This document shows, piece by piece, positions 1 to 8,490 of a stretch of 13,612 nt of DNA. Position 1 is the stretch's first letter. Every line of letters begins with the position of its first letter. The stretch is from JACDBD01 sp050743385. GTDB taxonomy: Bacteria; Actinomycetota; Acidimicrobiia; IMCC26256; JACDBD01. The stretch lies in assembly GCA_050743385.1 (NCBI GenBank), contig JBOGFJ010000227.1, forward strand, positions 1-13,612, given 5' to 3'. The position numbers were made by a program, and so were the translations under genes. The notes under the pieces were generated by a model. That model was given only the letters and a program-made list of their open reading frames with translations, did not search any database and was not told where the DNA came from.

Positions 1-27
1 ATACATGTTGGCGGGATGGAGCCCGGA

Positions 28-60
28 TGGCGGCGGCGGCGGGAATCGAACCCGCGTACA
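28..60 (-). other. tRNA 3'-end fragment (T arm and acceptor strand)
   Basis: Read on the minus strand this is the 3' end of a tRNA: a 5-bp T stem (GCGGG/CCCGC) closing the loop TTCGATT, a 7-nt acceptor strand CGCCGCC, discriminator G and CCA. No 5' half follows: going into the would-be variable loop and anticodon arm the sequence turns at once into the hairpin at 66-93. It is therefore a fragment, not a working tRNA. Twenty-nine bases (32-60) are identical to 12774-12802 in the same orientation. It may be an attachment-site remnant. The tRNA-like structure is seen directly; the origin is inferred. Confidence 0.65.
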
Positions 61-65
61 CGCGC

Positions 66-93
66 CCTGACCCGGGCATGCGCCCGGGTCAGG
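66..93 (-). terminator. Strong hairpin after the MBL-fold gene
   Basis: Perfect 12-bp inverted repeat (66-77 with 82-93) with a 4-base loop, starting 26 bases beyond the stop of the 120-947 gene. It is almost all G and C and no T-run follows on either strand, as is common for actinobacterial terminators. It lies directly against the tRNA-like fragment. Confidence 0.6.
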
Positions 94-119
94 AACCACA
101 CCCAGCGAAGCCGCGAGCA

Positions 120-947
120 TCATGCGCTCAGCCGGTGCACCTCTGTCATCGCGGCCACCATCGCCTCGAGGTCGGTCTGGCCGGGCAGAGGCGGCGCCTC
201 CTGGTAGGGCACCTCCCGCACCAGCCGGAACGCCTCGTCGATCATCTCGCCGTGCAAGGCGGGTCCGTGGGCGGAGCCGATCGCGCTGATGCCGAGCGAC
301 TGCACCTGGTCGACGTACGCCCCGAACTTCTTCGGGTCGAGCCACTGGTGCCAGGGGCTGTTGATGCGGTTGATCGCGAAGCCCTCGATCCACTGGGCCC
401 GGTCGACGTCCGCCGCCTCGACGCGAGGCTCGGACTGCACCGAGGCAAAGCAGTCGACGGCCCAGTAGAAGCCCGTGGAGTCGTCGAACAGCCCCCTGGT
501 CGTGGGCGAGTCGAACAGCGGCGGCCGCACCACATGCAGGGTGCGGTCGCCGGCACGGAAGGAGTCGCCGTCGTTGACCCACCGCATGCGCTCGAACGGC
601 AGGTCGAAGTCGGCGCCCAGCCGCTCGGTCATGAACCAGGTCGACACGAGCGTCGCCCGCGGGCACGCCTCGAGCACCGGCTCCAGGTTGCCCACGTGGT
701 CGTGGTCGTCGTGCGAGAGGTAGATCCAGCGCACGTCGGCCGGGTCGACCAGCGAGAACGCGTCTTCGAGCCACTGGTCGCGGTTGGCGTACGTGCCGGT
801 GTCGACGATCACGGGCTCGGAGCCTCGGATCACGGCCGAGTTGAGGTACACGCCGACGGGCGCGCCCGGCGGCATCGACAGTTGCCCGATGACGAATGTC
901 TCGTCCGCGACCTGGTGGGGCTCCACCGCGTGCGACTTGATCGGCAT
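120..947 (-). CDS. Metallo-beta-lactamase-fold protein, diiron-oxidoreductase type
   Basis: Predicted cytoplasmic protein of 275 residues with a metallo-beta-lactamase fold. The metal motif HDDHDH (residues 79-84) reads H-x-D-x-D-H, closer to the H-x-E-x-D-H of flavodiiron and oxygen-binding diiron proteins than to the H-x-H-x-D-H of hydrolases. A later Asp lies in AVDCFAS (about 165) and a C-terminal His in SAHGP. The middle ligand region reads FDSPTT, where this family usually has His before Ser/Trp-Pro, so one His ligand may be replaced by Asp146. No flavodoxin domain follows, so it is the stand-alone form. The ATG at 947 is chosen because GAAGGAGA lies just upstream; longer versions add only low-complexity residues. 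It follows the LuxR-type gene by 92 bases. Substrate is unknown; NO, oxygen or another oxidant is the family-level guess. Confidence 0.85.
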   Translation of the reverse strand: MPIKSHAVEPHQVADETFVIGQLSMPPGAPVGVYLNSAVIRGSEPVIVDTGTYANRDQWLEDAFSLVDPADVRWIYLSHDDHDHVGNLEPVLEACPRATLVSTWFMTERLGADFDLPFERMRWVNDGDSFRAGDRTLHVVRPPLFDSPTTRGLFDDSTGFYWAVDCFASVQSEPRVEAADVDRAQWIEGFAINRINSPWHQWLDPKKFGAYVDQVQSLGISAIGSAHGPALHGEMIDEAFRLVREVPYQEAPPLPGQTDLEAMVAAMTEVHRLSA

Positions 948-1009
948 GGCGGTCTCCTTCCGTCCTGCCCGGCCTCTCCGGGTGACGGTGCCGAGGATGA
1001 AGGAAACCG

Positions 1010-1033
1010 GCCGCTCCCACATCGGGAGGCGGC
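1010..1033 (-). terminator. Hairpin after the LuxR-type gene
   Basis: Inverted repeat GCCGCTCCC (1010-1018) and GGGAGGCGGC (1024-1033) around a 5-base loop, with one bulged base, beginning 6 bases past the TAA stop at 1040-1042. It probably ends or attenuates transcription before the MBL-fold gene. There is no clear T-run. Confidence 0.5.
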
Positions 1034-1039
1034 CCCCAG

Positions 1040-3940
1040 TTAGGGCAGATCGACCCCGTACTTTGCGAGCTCGGCCCGGCTCGGGACGCCGGTCTTGGCG
1101 ACGAGCCGCTCCACGTGTTTCTCGACGGTGCGGGGCGAAAGGTACAGACGGTCCGCGATCTCGCGATTCGGCAGTCCCTCGACGACGAGGCGCAGCACGT
1201 CCACCTCACGGCTCGTCACGCCCAGACCCCGGAGCTCGGGCGGAACCTCCGACTCACCCCGGCCGCGCCGGGGCACAGGGGCGCCGGCGCGCCGCAGGAG
1301 ATCGCGACACGCGCCCGCGAGCACGTGGTTGCCGTGGCCGTCGAAGAACACGATCGCCTCGCGCAACCACGGAACCGGGTCGCCCCACGCGTCCTCGACC
1401 ATCGCCTCGGCGACGAGACGCCGCCCGACATGTCGGAACCACGGGGTGCGCCCGAGCGACGTGTCGCCGAGCTGCGCGTGATCGACGGCGGTACCGGCGT
1501 CGCCTCGTCGACCCGCGGCCACGGCGTCGGCGAGCCCGAGACAGCCACCGACGACTGGGTACTCGAGGACCGATATGGCGGACCGCTCCTCGCGCGCGAG
1601 CGCACCGTCGTCTCCGTCGAGGGCGTGCACGAGCGCTCGAAGGCCGCGCCACGGGGCGTGCAGGACACCCGGAATCACGCCGACCGCGTGATGAGCCTCG
1701 TCGAGCTCGCGGCGGGCTCGGTCGCGGTCGTCCTCGGCGAGCGATCCGAGCGCCAGACCATTCCCGAAGACGCCTCCGGTGAGATCCGGATCGGCGTCGA
1801 CGATCATGAGCGCCTCGTCGGCGAGCGCATCCAAGCGCGGCCGATCGCGGTGGATCCCCGCGATGGACATCTCGATGATCATCGCTGCTGGGACCAGGAG
1901 CCCGAGGCGGTAGCGCCGCGCGGCCGCCTGCGCACGTTGCGTATGGACGAGTGCTTCGTCGATCTCGAAGCGGAGGAAGCAGACAACGCTCAGACCGTGC
2001 TCGTCGTGCGTGGCGATGTCGAGGAGGCCGAGCGATTCGGCGAGTGCCTGTGACTCCCGTACCCGGTCTGGTGTTCCGACGCGGATCAGGTCGAGCGTCG
2101 CCACCTCGTGGAGGGCCCGGGCGCGCCAGATCGAGAGCCCGTGCTCCGCCGCGATCCCGATGGCGCGCTCGTAGGCCTGCTCGGCCGTGGCGAAATCGGT
2201 GCTCCGAGCACAGCGACCCAGCAGAATCAGCGCCGCACACGCGACCGGCGGGAGATCATGGCGTTCGGCCAGCTCGAGCGCGGCCGTACCGTGGGCGACT
2301 GCGTCGTCGAGCCGGAACTCACCGAGAGACACCTCCCCGGAGAGCTCCTCGATTCGAGCCGCGAGCTCGTCGTCGTGATCGGTGGCGAGCAGGCCGCGGG
2401 CGGCGTCGAGGTGCGAGCGTGCGAGGCCCCAGTCGGTCGCGGTCACCGCTGACCGCGCCATGGAGAAATGCACCCGAGCGGAACGCGCCGGCGGCGCCGA
2501 GAGCCGCCGCATCCGACCCAGCAGTTCCTCTCCTACTTCGAAGACGCGGTCGGTCCGGCCTCCGAGCGCGAGGGCGTCAGCCAGCACCTCCTCGATCTCG
2601 GCCGTCAGAGCGGGAGCGTCGATCCGGAGCGCCCGCGCCCGGTCGAGGGTGTCGATCGCGGCCGCCAGGGCGCCGCCGGGCGCCGCGACCGTGCGCCGTC
2701 CTGCCTCGAGCAGGAGCTCCGCCGTACGCCGGACGTCACCCGCCTGCTCGGCGAGATCTGCCCCCAACTCGCACCACGACCCCTCGAGATCGGGGTGCGC
2801 GTCCTCGAGCGCTTGCAGCGCGGCGCGAGCGAGGAGACGCCGCTCGGGACCGAGCAGCGTCGAGAGCATCGCCTCCCGGGTCAGCGCGTGACGAAAGCGG
2901 AACCCGTCCGCCGCGAGCGGGTCCTCACTCACCAGCTGGACCTCGATTGCCGACCGGAGGGACTCGAGCACGACGCCCTCGGTCAACCCGGTCACCGCCG
3001 GGAGCAGCGACCAGTCGAAGTTGCGCCCCAGCACCGCCGCTGCCCCCAGCACGCGGCGAGCATCGGAGGCGAGCACGTCGAGGCGCCGGCGGACGGTGTC
3101 GACGAAGGTCAAGGGTGCTACACGGGCAGGGTCGCCGCGCATCTCCCAGCCTCCTCCCGCCCGTACGAGACTCCCGGAGTCGACCATCGCCGCCAGCAGC
3201 TCCTCCACGAGGAACGGCATGCCGTCGGCGTGCGAGCCCAACAACGATCCCGCGGCGCCGGGCAGGGCGGCGCCGCCGAGGCAGGCCTCGGCCATCTCCG
3301 CCACGGCGTCGGGGGACAACGCCCGGAGCGCAACGACCTCGGCGACATGGCGCGCCCTCAGGCGGTGCACGAGCTCGAGCGCGGGGCTTCCTTCCTCGTC
3401 GCGCAGGGTGGCCACCAGGGCGACCGGCTCGGGCCCGAGGTTGTCGACCAGGTACTCGACCACGGCGAGGGTGTCGGCGTCGGCCCAGTGAAGGTCGTCG
3501 AGCAGCATGACCGCGCCGTGATCGCGGCCCAGGGCCCGCAGCAGCCGCAGCATCGCCTCACCCACGGTCACCGCCGTGACCTCCCCCGGCCCGGGCTCGA
3601 GACCGATCCCGGGTGCGAGCCGCCCGAGCACGGGCAGGAACGGTTCGAGCTCGGGCTCCGCCGGCGCACCCGAGTCGCGCAGCGCGGAATGCAGCGCTTC
3701 GCTGAGCGGCCGGAACGCGACCGCGGCGCCGCCCGCCACGGCGCGACCCCATACCGACACCGCGTTGCGCTCGCGGGCGGCGTCGATCGCAAACCGGGCG
3801 AGGCGGGTCTTCCCGACGCCCGATTCTCCGATCAGAAACGTTGCCGAGCCACGGCCCCCGGCGGCGGCCTCGATCCGCTCCGTCAGCGCACGCTGCTCGT
3901 CGACGCGCCCGACGATGACGGGGCAGAGGACCTGTTCCAT
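1040..3940 (-). CDS. Large ATP-binding LuxR-family (LAL) transcriptional regulator
   Basis: A 966-residue regulator. The N-terminal ATPase has Walker A GESGVGKT (38-45) and Walker B AVMLLDD (143-149) followed by LHWADAD, as in MalT/LAL and adenylate-cyclase-like STAND ATPases. A long helical, TPR-like middle follows. The C-terminus (about 902-966) is a LuxR/NarL-type helix-turn-helix: TSREVDVLRLVVEGLPNREI, then LSPRTVEKHV. Length fits the family (about 900-1000). The ATG at 3940 starts MEQVLCPVIVGR, the usual beginning of such proteins; the frame stays open to 4426 but that part is Arg/Pro-rich and unlike a protein. GGAG lies about 12 bases before the ATG. LAL proteins usually activate nearby genes on binding an effector and ATP; the MBL-fold gene downstream and the operon upstream are both possible targets. 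No effector can be named. Confidence 0.93.
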   Translation of the reverse strand: MEQVLCPVIVGRVDEQRALTERIEAAAGGRGSATFLIGESGVGKTRLARFAIDAARERNAVSVWGRAVAGGAAVAFRPLSEALHSALRDSGAPAEPELEPFLPVLGRLAPGIGLEPGPGEVTAVTVGEAMLRLLRALGRDHGAVMLLDDLHWADADTLAVVEYLVDNLGPEPVALVATLRDEEGSPALELVHRLRARHVAEVVALRALSPDAVAEMAEACLGGAALPGAAGSLLGSHADGMPFLVEELLAAMVDSGSLVRAGGGWEMRGDPARVAPLTFVDTVRRRLDVLASDARRVLGAAAVLGRNFDWSLLPAVTGLTEGVVLESLRSAIEVQLVSEDPLAADGFRFRHALTREAMLSTLLGPERRLLARAALQALEDAHPDLEGSWCELGADLAEQAGDVRRTAELLLEAGRRTVAAPGGALAAAIDTLDRARALRIDAPALTAEIEEVLADALALGGRTDRVFEVGEELLGRMRRLSAPPARSARVHFSMARSAVTATDWGLARSHLDAARGLLATDHDDELAARIEELSGEVSLGEFRLDDAVAHGTAALELAERHDLPPVACAALILLGRCARSTDFATAEQAYERAIGIAAEHGLSIWRARALHEVATLDLIRVGTPDRVRESQALAESLGLLDIATHDEHGLSVVCFLRFEIDEALVHTQRAQAAARRYRLGLLVPAAMIIEMSIAGIHRDRPRLDALADEALMIVDADPDLTGGVFGNGLALGSLAEDDRDRARRELDEAHHAVGVIPGVLHAPWRGLRALVHALDGDDGALAREERSAISVLEYPVVGGCLGLADAVAAGRRGDAGTAVDHAQLGDTSLGRTPWFRHVGRRLVAEAMVEDAWGDPVPWLREAIVFFDGHGNHVLAGACRDLLRRAGAPVPRRGRGESEVPPELRGLGVTSREVDVLRLVVEGLPNREIADRLYLSPRTVEKHVERLVAKTGVPSRAELAKYGVDLP

Positions 3941-4153
3941 CCGCTCACTGCTCCAGACGGGAGAGCGCGAAGGTAAACGACGCGGAAGTGCACCGGGCGA
4001 CGAAGCAGCATGCGGAAGCGCTACCGGACACGAGGAGGAGCGCGCGTCTCGGCACGCTTTGGACTGTATCGGTCGACCGTGCAGTGACCGGGCGGGAACG
4101 AGGCCGTCAACGGGACCGATCCGTCCGCGAGTGAGGTGGTGGAGGCGGCGGCG

Positions 4154-4210
4154 GTGATCATTCGCGTGATCAAGTCCCCGGAGCGCGCAGGCCCTCGCTG
4201 CGGGTCTACT
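4154..4210. repeat. 57-bp dispersed repeat, copy A
   Basis: Aligns with 12919-12976 with six mismatches and one single-base gap. The head is TGATCATTCGCGTGATCA, two TGATCA half-sites six bases apart. The tail AGGCCCTCGCTGCG then GTCTACT is conserved except for one base between the two blocks. The one-base gap breaks any shared reading frame, so it is not conserved as protein. It is joined on the left to TGGAGGCGGCGGCGG (4140-4154, sharing one base), which equals the end of the tRNA-Cys-like sequence at 12770-12784. Confidence 0.8.
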
Positions 4211-4462
4211 CGTACTCGCCGACGGTGGGATGGGCGGCGAGCTCGGAGATTGGCCTCTGAGACTCGCCTCGAGGCACGGCGATGGGAACGCTCGCGCCGT
4301 CGGCGTCCGCCCAGGCCGTTCCCGGCAATCGTCGGGCGTCGCACCGCTACCAGAAGCTGGCATCGCACTCGCGGACTCCCGGAGCGTCCGATCATGACGC
4401 TCGCCCCGGCGATCGTAACGGCACACCGAAGTAGCGCCTCGGTGGAGATCTGCGTGCCAGTG

Positions 4463-4477
4463 GGACCGAACCGGTCC
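4463..4477 (-). terminator. Possible weak terminator after the four-gene operon
   Basis: Small hairpin GGACCG-AAC-CGGTCC, 12 bases past the TAG stop of the pyruvyltransferase/GT4 gene. The 6-bp stem and the lack of a T-run make this tentative. Confidence 0.3.
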
Positions 4478-4489
4478 GGTCGAACCGAG

Positions 4490-7400
4490 CTACCTGAGGA
4501 ACGCGCCCGCGTGGCGCCGCGCACCAACTGCGTCCTCGAGCAGCTCGAGAATGCGGGTCGCGTAGGAGAGGTCGCCGTGCCGGCCGGCCAGTCGGGTGCG
4601 TGCCGCCTCGCCGAGCGCGGTTCGCGTGGCCGGTGGCATGGCGAGCCACCGCCGGACGCCAGCGACGAGCCCCGCGACGTCGCGGGTCGGGACGAGAATG
4701 CCCGCCCGACCGTCGTCGAGCAGCTCCGAACACCCGGCGACATCCGCGAGCAGGACCGGCAGGCGGGCGGCCATCGCTTCCATTGCCGCGCGCGGCATCG
4801 ACTCCAGATCGGAGGGCATGACGAACAGATCGGCCGCCGCCAGCCAAGGGGACGGATCCGATGTCGCGGGGATCAGGTGCACGCGCCCCTCCATGCCGGA
4901 CCGGCGCGTGAATTCGCGCAACGTCGCGGTGTAGTGCGCGTCACCGGCCCCGACGAGCGCGTAGTGGATGTCACCGACGTCCTCGCCGAGTGCAGCCAGC
5001 GCGCGAACGACCAGCGCCGCACCCTTGCGAGGCTCGACGCTCGCCAAGCTGACCAGCAGGCTCGCGTCCGCGGGAATGGCGTGCGTGTCTTCGAGGGCCC
5101 CGCGTACCACCGGACGCGTGGTCAGACCGTCACCGAATGCGTCGAGGTCGATGCCATACTCGACCACGCAATCGGACAGCGGCGATCCGAGGAAGTTCGC
5201 GTAGAGCGCCCGCGTCGCCTCGCACACGAAGACGACCCGCGCCGCCCGGCGCAGCTGGTCGACCAAGAGGGCAGTGGCCTCGGGATCGCTCTGACCGGCG
5301 TGGGTCATGCGTACCTGGTTGGGGGCGAGGTGCTCGTGCACCGCCCATATGAAGGGGCAACCGAGTCGCTGAGCCGCGCTGGCGCCGCCGGCGGCCACCA
5401 CGGTGTTGACGAGCACCACGTCGGGGTCGACCGTGGAGGCGATCGCCGCAAGCGCGGGGCCGGCGTGTTCCGACGGCGGGTAGTCCAAGACCAGCGGCGT
5501 CACCTGCACCTGCCCGCCGAGGGCTTCGATCTCGGCGCGTAGCGGTCCGTCGTTCCCGGCGATGACCAGGCACTCGTGGCCGTGCTCCATCAGCGCACAC
5601 CGCAACACCTCGTACAGCCAGCGCTGCGCGCCACCGAGGCTGAGCGTGTGGGTGAAGACCGCGAGCCGCAGCCGCCGATGGGCGGGACCCTCGACCGACG
5701 AGCGTCGAGCGAGCTCGTCGACGTGCGCCACCGAGGGCGCGGGTGCCGTGCCGACGTCGACCCCGATCGTGCCGATCCGCCGGCGTGTGCCGTCGAGCGC
5801 CACGGCATCGGCGACGATCCCCAGCCTGCGTCCGACGGCGTCGGATCCGACGACGACCACGTGCTCGAAGCCCGACAGCGGCGGGGCGGCCCCGTCGTGG
5901 GCGAACGGGCGTGCGCGATCTGCCGGTTGCCCGTCGACCGCGACCTCGATACGCGCGAGCGGCATATCGGGCGAAACCCACCCCACGACCGCGAGCGGCC
6001 CGGGGACCACGACGCTGTCGTCGGGCGGGCCCGTGATCGACCCCACCGGCTCGGGCTCGACCGACACGCGTAGCGGCGTGAGTGTGTGGATCCGGCCAGC
6101 GCCGGTGATCGCCAGCGCACCGAGCTCGACGGTGCGGGGAGCATCGTTGAGCTCGACGGTTGCGGTCCAACCGACTCCCCCCACTCCGATGGAGGCCGGG
6201 ATCGCCGACACAACGTCGGCGGGAACCGGGCCGAGAGAAGCCGAGCCGACCGGCCGGCCATCGACCGTGACGACAACCGTCACGACCTCATCCTCGCCGG
6301 CGTACGTCCAGCCCCAGACGGAGCGCGGCCCGATCCCGGTGCGGACCGGACCCTGGACGGCGCCGACCGACCGGCGCGGTAGCGCATCGCGCACAGAGCG
6401 CCCCGCTCGTCCGAGGTGGCGGGCGCTGCGCTTCAGCGTGTTCCGCGTGCGCGTCGCCAGTGATGCGCGGCGGCTGCGGTCCTCGGGAGGCCCCGCCAGG
6501 AGCGTGGAGAGCCGGTCGGTCATCACGTCGAAGCGCGTGCACAGCGGCGCGAGCGCCTCGCTGGGTACGCGTTCGACGGTGCGCGCGCCGTTCGTCGACC
6601 CGTCGACCGCGGCGCGGATCACTGCGTCGACGGCGAGTGGGTCGTTGGGAGCGGCGATGCAAGCCTCGAACGGGGTTTCCGCGAACAGTCCGGAGCGGTC
6701 GTCGCCGAGCACCAGCGCGAAGGGCGTCCCGGTCGCGGCCGCAAACAGAGCGGGGTGCATCCGCATGGTGACGAGTGCCCGCGAGCCCCGGACGAGGTCG
6801 ATGGCGCGGTCGGGCGTCACGAGGCCCTCGACGATCGCGATCGCGCGCTGGGCGGGTGCCGGAAGCCGAGCGACGAGGCGTCGGGCGAGCTCGAGGTCGT
6901 CTTCACGCGCGGCTCGCGCATCGCCCTGGACGGTCGACCAGACCGTGATCGGCTCCTCGCCGGCGCTCTCGATCACGGCGCGAAGGACGGCATCGGCGAC
7001 GGCAGCCTGCTCGATTCGCGCGGCGTGGATGGGGTGATGGTCGGTCACGACGACGCTCACACCGTGACGCGTGCCGGTTGAGACCGGGGTGGCCAACGTG
7101 TCGGCGAACAATCCGAGCGCGAGATCGGTTCCGATTACAGGCTCCCGTGCGCCCGCCTCGCGCGCGTGTGCAAGCGACGCCTCGTCGCGCACCACCACGA
7201 GCTCGGCTCCGCGCAGGATCGCTCGCAGGTAACGGAGGTGCTCGGCGTCGCGGAATGAGCCCATTGAGATCCCGACGAGCGCCAGACGCTTCCCCGCTGC
7301 CAGCACCTTGGCGAGAGCTGCGAGCCGGGCGAGCGGCTGGTAGGCCTCGACCAGGTAACCACCACCCTGGCAGATCACGAGGTCGGACTGCTCGACGAGT

Positions 7401-7681
7401 GCCGCGCCGGCGATTTCCCAGCGGGGAGCGGGTGGAGCCCACGGCGTGCCGAGCAGGTCTTCGAGCGGCGGCACGAACGTGAGGTCGGGTACGAGCGGCC
7501 CGACCGTGTCCCACTGGTACGCCGCGTGCAGCACCGCGGCCCCGGGTGCGATCTCGCGCACCACGCGGTCGAGGGCGACGGCGATCGCGGCGTCGCCGGC
7601 GTTCGCGAGCCAGGCGTCGGCGAGCAGGATGCGGGGATGACCGTCGGGCCACCGGGCTTCCCTCGGCCCGGGCGCGCTCAC
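4490..7681 (-). CDS. Fusion: polysaccharide pyruvyl transferase, two beta-sandwich modules, GT4 glycosyltransferase
   Basis: A 1063-residue protein with four parts. Residues 16-395 match the polysaccharide pyruvyl transferase family (CsaB-like): N-x-G-D near 27-30, ICQGGGYL (103-110), and MRMHPALFAAATGTP (306-320), like the family's SMRLH. Members transfer pyruvate from PEP to make a ketal on a sugar. A basic linker (402-440) leads to two beta-strand-rich, Ig-like modules (about 455-545 and 548-650). Residues 671-1055 are a GT-B, GT4 glycosyltransferase: THTLSLGGAQR at its start, SVEPRKG (881-887), and an E-x7-E motif in DLESMPRAAMEAM (E960, E968). No signal peptide or membrane segment is seen. 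The GTG at 7681 overlaps the murQ-like stop as GTGA and has GAGG seven bases upstream. Last gene of the operon. Families are clear; the acceptor glycan is unknown. Confidence 0.88.
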   Translation of the reverse strand: MSAPGPREARWPDGHPRILLADAWLANAGDAAIAVALDRVVREIAPGAAVLHAAYQWDTVGPLVPDLTFVPPLEDLLGTPWAPPAPRWEIAGAALVEQSDLVICQGGGYLVEAYQPLARLAALAKVLAAGKRLALVGISMGSFRDAEHLRYLRAILRGAELVVVRDEASLAHAREAGAREPVIGTDLALGLFADTLATPVSTGTRHGVSVVVTDHHPIHAARIEQAAVADAVLRAVIESAGEEPITVWSTVQGDARAAREDDLELARRLVARLPAPAQRAIAIVEGLVTPDRAIDLVRGSRALVTMRMHPALFAAATGTPFALVLGDDRSGLFAETPFEACIAAPNDPLAVDAVIRAAVDGSTNGARTVERVPSEALAPLCTRFDVMTDRLSTLLAGPPEDRSRRASLATRTRNTLKRSARHLGRAGRSVRDALPRRSVGAVQGPVRTGIGPRSVWGWTYAGEDEVVTVVVTVDGRPVGSASLGPVPADVVSAIPASIGVGGVGWTATVELNDAPRTVELGALAITGAGRIHTLTPLRVSVEPEPVGSITGPPDDSVVVPGPLAVVGWVSPDMPLARIEVAVDGQPADRARPFAHDGAAPPLSGFEHVVVVGSDAVGRRLGIVADAVALDGTRRRIGTIGVDVGTAPAPSVAHVDELARRSSVEGPAHRRLRLAVFTHTLSLGGAQRWLYEVLRCALMEHGHECLVIAGNDGPLRAEIEALGGQVQVTPLVLDYPPSEHAGPALAAIASTVDPDVVLVNTVVAAGGASAAQRLGCPFIWAVHEHLAPNQVRMTHAGQSDPEATALLVDQLRRAARVVFVCEATRALYANFLGSPLSDCVVEYGIDLDAFGDGLTTRPVVRGALEDTHAIPADASLLVSLASVEPRKGAALVVRALAALGEDVGDIHYALVGAGDAHYTATLREFTRRSGMEGRVHLIPATSDPSPWLAAADLFVMPSDLESMPRAAMEAMAARLPVLLADVAGCSELLDDGRAGILVPTRDVAGLVAGVRRWLAMPPATRTALGEAARTRLAGRHGDLSYATRILELLEDAVGARRHAGAFLR

Positions 7682-8490
7682 GGGCGCGCCTCGTCGAGCA
7701 CGGGTCGCACGAGCCACTGGTGGCGCTCGAGACCGGCGCGCGCCTCGTCGGCGTCGGCACCGGTCAGTTCGCTGACGATGCGGATACAACGCGCCTTGAG
7801 CTTGGCATTCGCGGGCGCGACCTCGACCATGAGGTTGGACACGACGCGCCCGAGCAGGACCATGGCGGTCGTGGAGACGCGGTTGAGCGCCAGCTTCTGG
7901 GCAGTGGCCGCCTTGAGGCGGGTCGACCCGGTCACGACCTCGGGTCCGGTGTCCAACAGGATGGGCAGGTCAGCGGCCGTAAGCAGCGGCGTCCCGGGGT
8001 TGTTGGCGATGCCGACCGTGGCGCAGCCGCGTCGGCGACCGTGCGCGAGCCCGGCCACGACGACAGGCGTCGAGCCGCTCGCCGCGAGGGCAACGACGAG
8101 ATCAGCGGGCCCGGCGGCGAGGGCGTCGAGCGCGGCGGGCGCGGACGTCGTGTCGTCCTCCGGCCCGATCGTGCGCCCGGGAGCGGTGACGGTCGCGGCA
8201 GTCGTGAGCGCCAGGAACCGGTCACAGGCGACGCCGAAGGTCGCCGGCATCTCGGCCGCGTCCATCGCCGCGACGTTGCCGCTCGTTCCGGCGCCGATGT
8301 AGACGATCCGGCCGCCACCGGCGTATGCCTTGGCGACCCATTCGGCGACCTCCGCCAAGCGTGCACTCGCTGCCTCCACCGCCCTGAGGACGCCGAGCTC
8401 CTCGACGTTCATGAGGGCAATCACGCCGGCGGCATCGAGTTGGTCGATGTCGGTGGAGCGTTGATTGCGCTGCTCGGTGGAGGGGATCAT
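7678..8490 (-). CDS. murQ: MurQ-like N-acetylmuramic acid 6-phosphate etherase
   Basis: A 270-residue SIS-domain protein. MurQ converts MurNAc-6-phosphate to GlcNAc-6-phosphate and D-lactate in cytoplasmic wall recycling. Family blocks are present in order: STEQRNQRSTDIDQLD (4-19), YIGAGTSG (64-71), DAAEMPATFG (77-86) with the catalytic-type Glu80, GPEDD (109-113) with Glu111 a candidate for the second catalytic Glu, ALAASGSTP, then GPEVVTGSTRLKAATAQK and NLMVEVAPANAKL. It is somewhat shorter than usual MurQ (about 300), mostly because the stretch before GPEDD is shortened, and Asn replaces the usual Arg after GTSG. The ATG at 8490 overlaps the kinase stop as ATGA and has GAGGAG upstream. The kinase next to it would supply the phosphorylated substrate. 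A shifted substrate (another lactyl- or ether-sugar) is possible. Confidence 0.87.
   Translation of the reverse strand: MIPSTEQRNQRSTDIDQLDAAGVIALMNVEELGVLRAVEAASARLAEVAEWVAKAYAGGGRIVYIGAGTSGNVAAMDAAEMPATFGVACDRFLALTTAATVTAPGRTIGPEDDTTSAPAALDALAAGPADLVVALAASGSTPVVVAGLAHGRRRGCATVGIANNPGTPLLTAADLPILLDTGPEVVTGSTRLKAATAQKLALNRVSTTAMVLLGRVVSNLMVEVAPANAKLKARCIRIVSELTGADADEARAGLERHQWLVRPVLDEARP

Larger units (their letters stand above)
3941..4489. other. 549-bp intergenic region without a convincing gene
   Basis: Lies between the start of the LAL gene and the end of the pyruvyltransferase/GT4 gene, both on the minus strand. Open frames crossing it are Arg/Pro-rich and run on from neighbouring genes. 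It holds a 15-base tRNA-end-like match (4140-4154), one copy of a 57-bp repeat (4154-4210) and a small hairpin (4463-4477). The LAL promoter should lie in 3941-4150; no clear -35/-10 pair was found there. Confidence 0.6.

Noticed and set aside
27..1043. 338-residue plus-strand open frame
   Set aside because: It begins in the tRNA-like fragment (AAAAGIEPAY is the translation of a tRNA end) and then runs antisense to the MBL-fold gene; composition is that of a GC-rich shadow.
1951..3976. Long plus-strand open frames opposite the LAL regulator (about 500 residues each)
   Set aside because: Arg/Pro-rich with no recognisable motif, antisense to a protein with clear Walker and HTH motifs.
3941..4426. 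N-terminal extension of the LAL regulator
   Set aside because: The frame is open but the residues are low-complexity and the canonical family start (MEQVLCPVIVGR) is at 3940.
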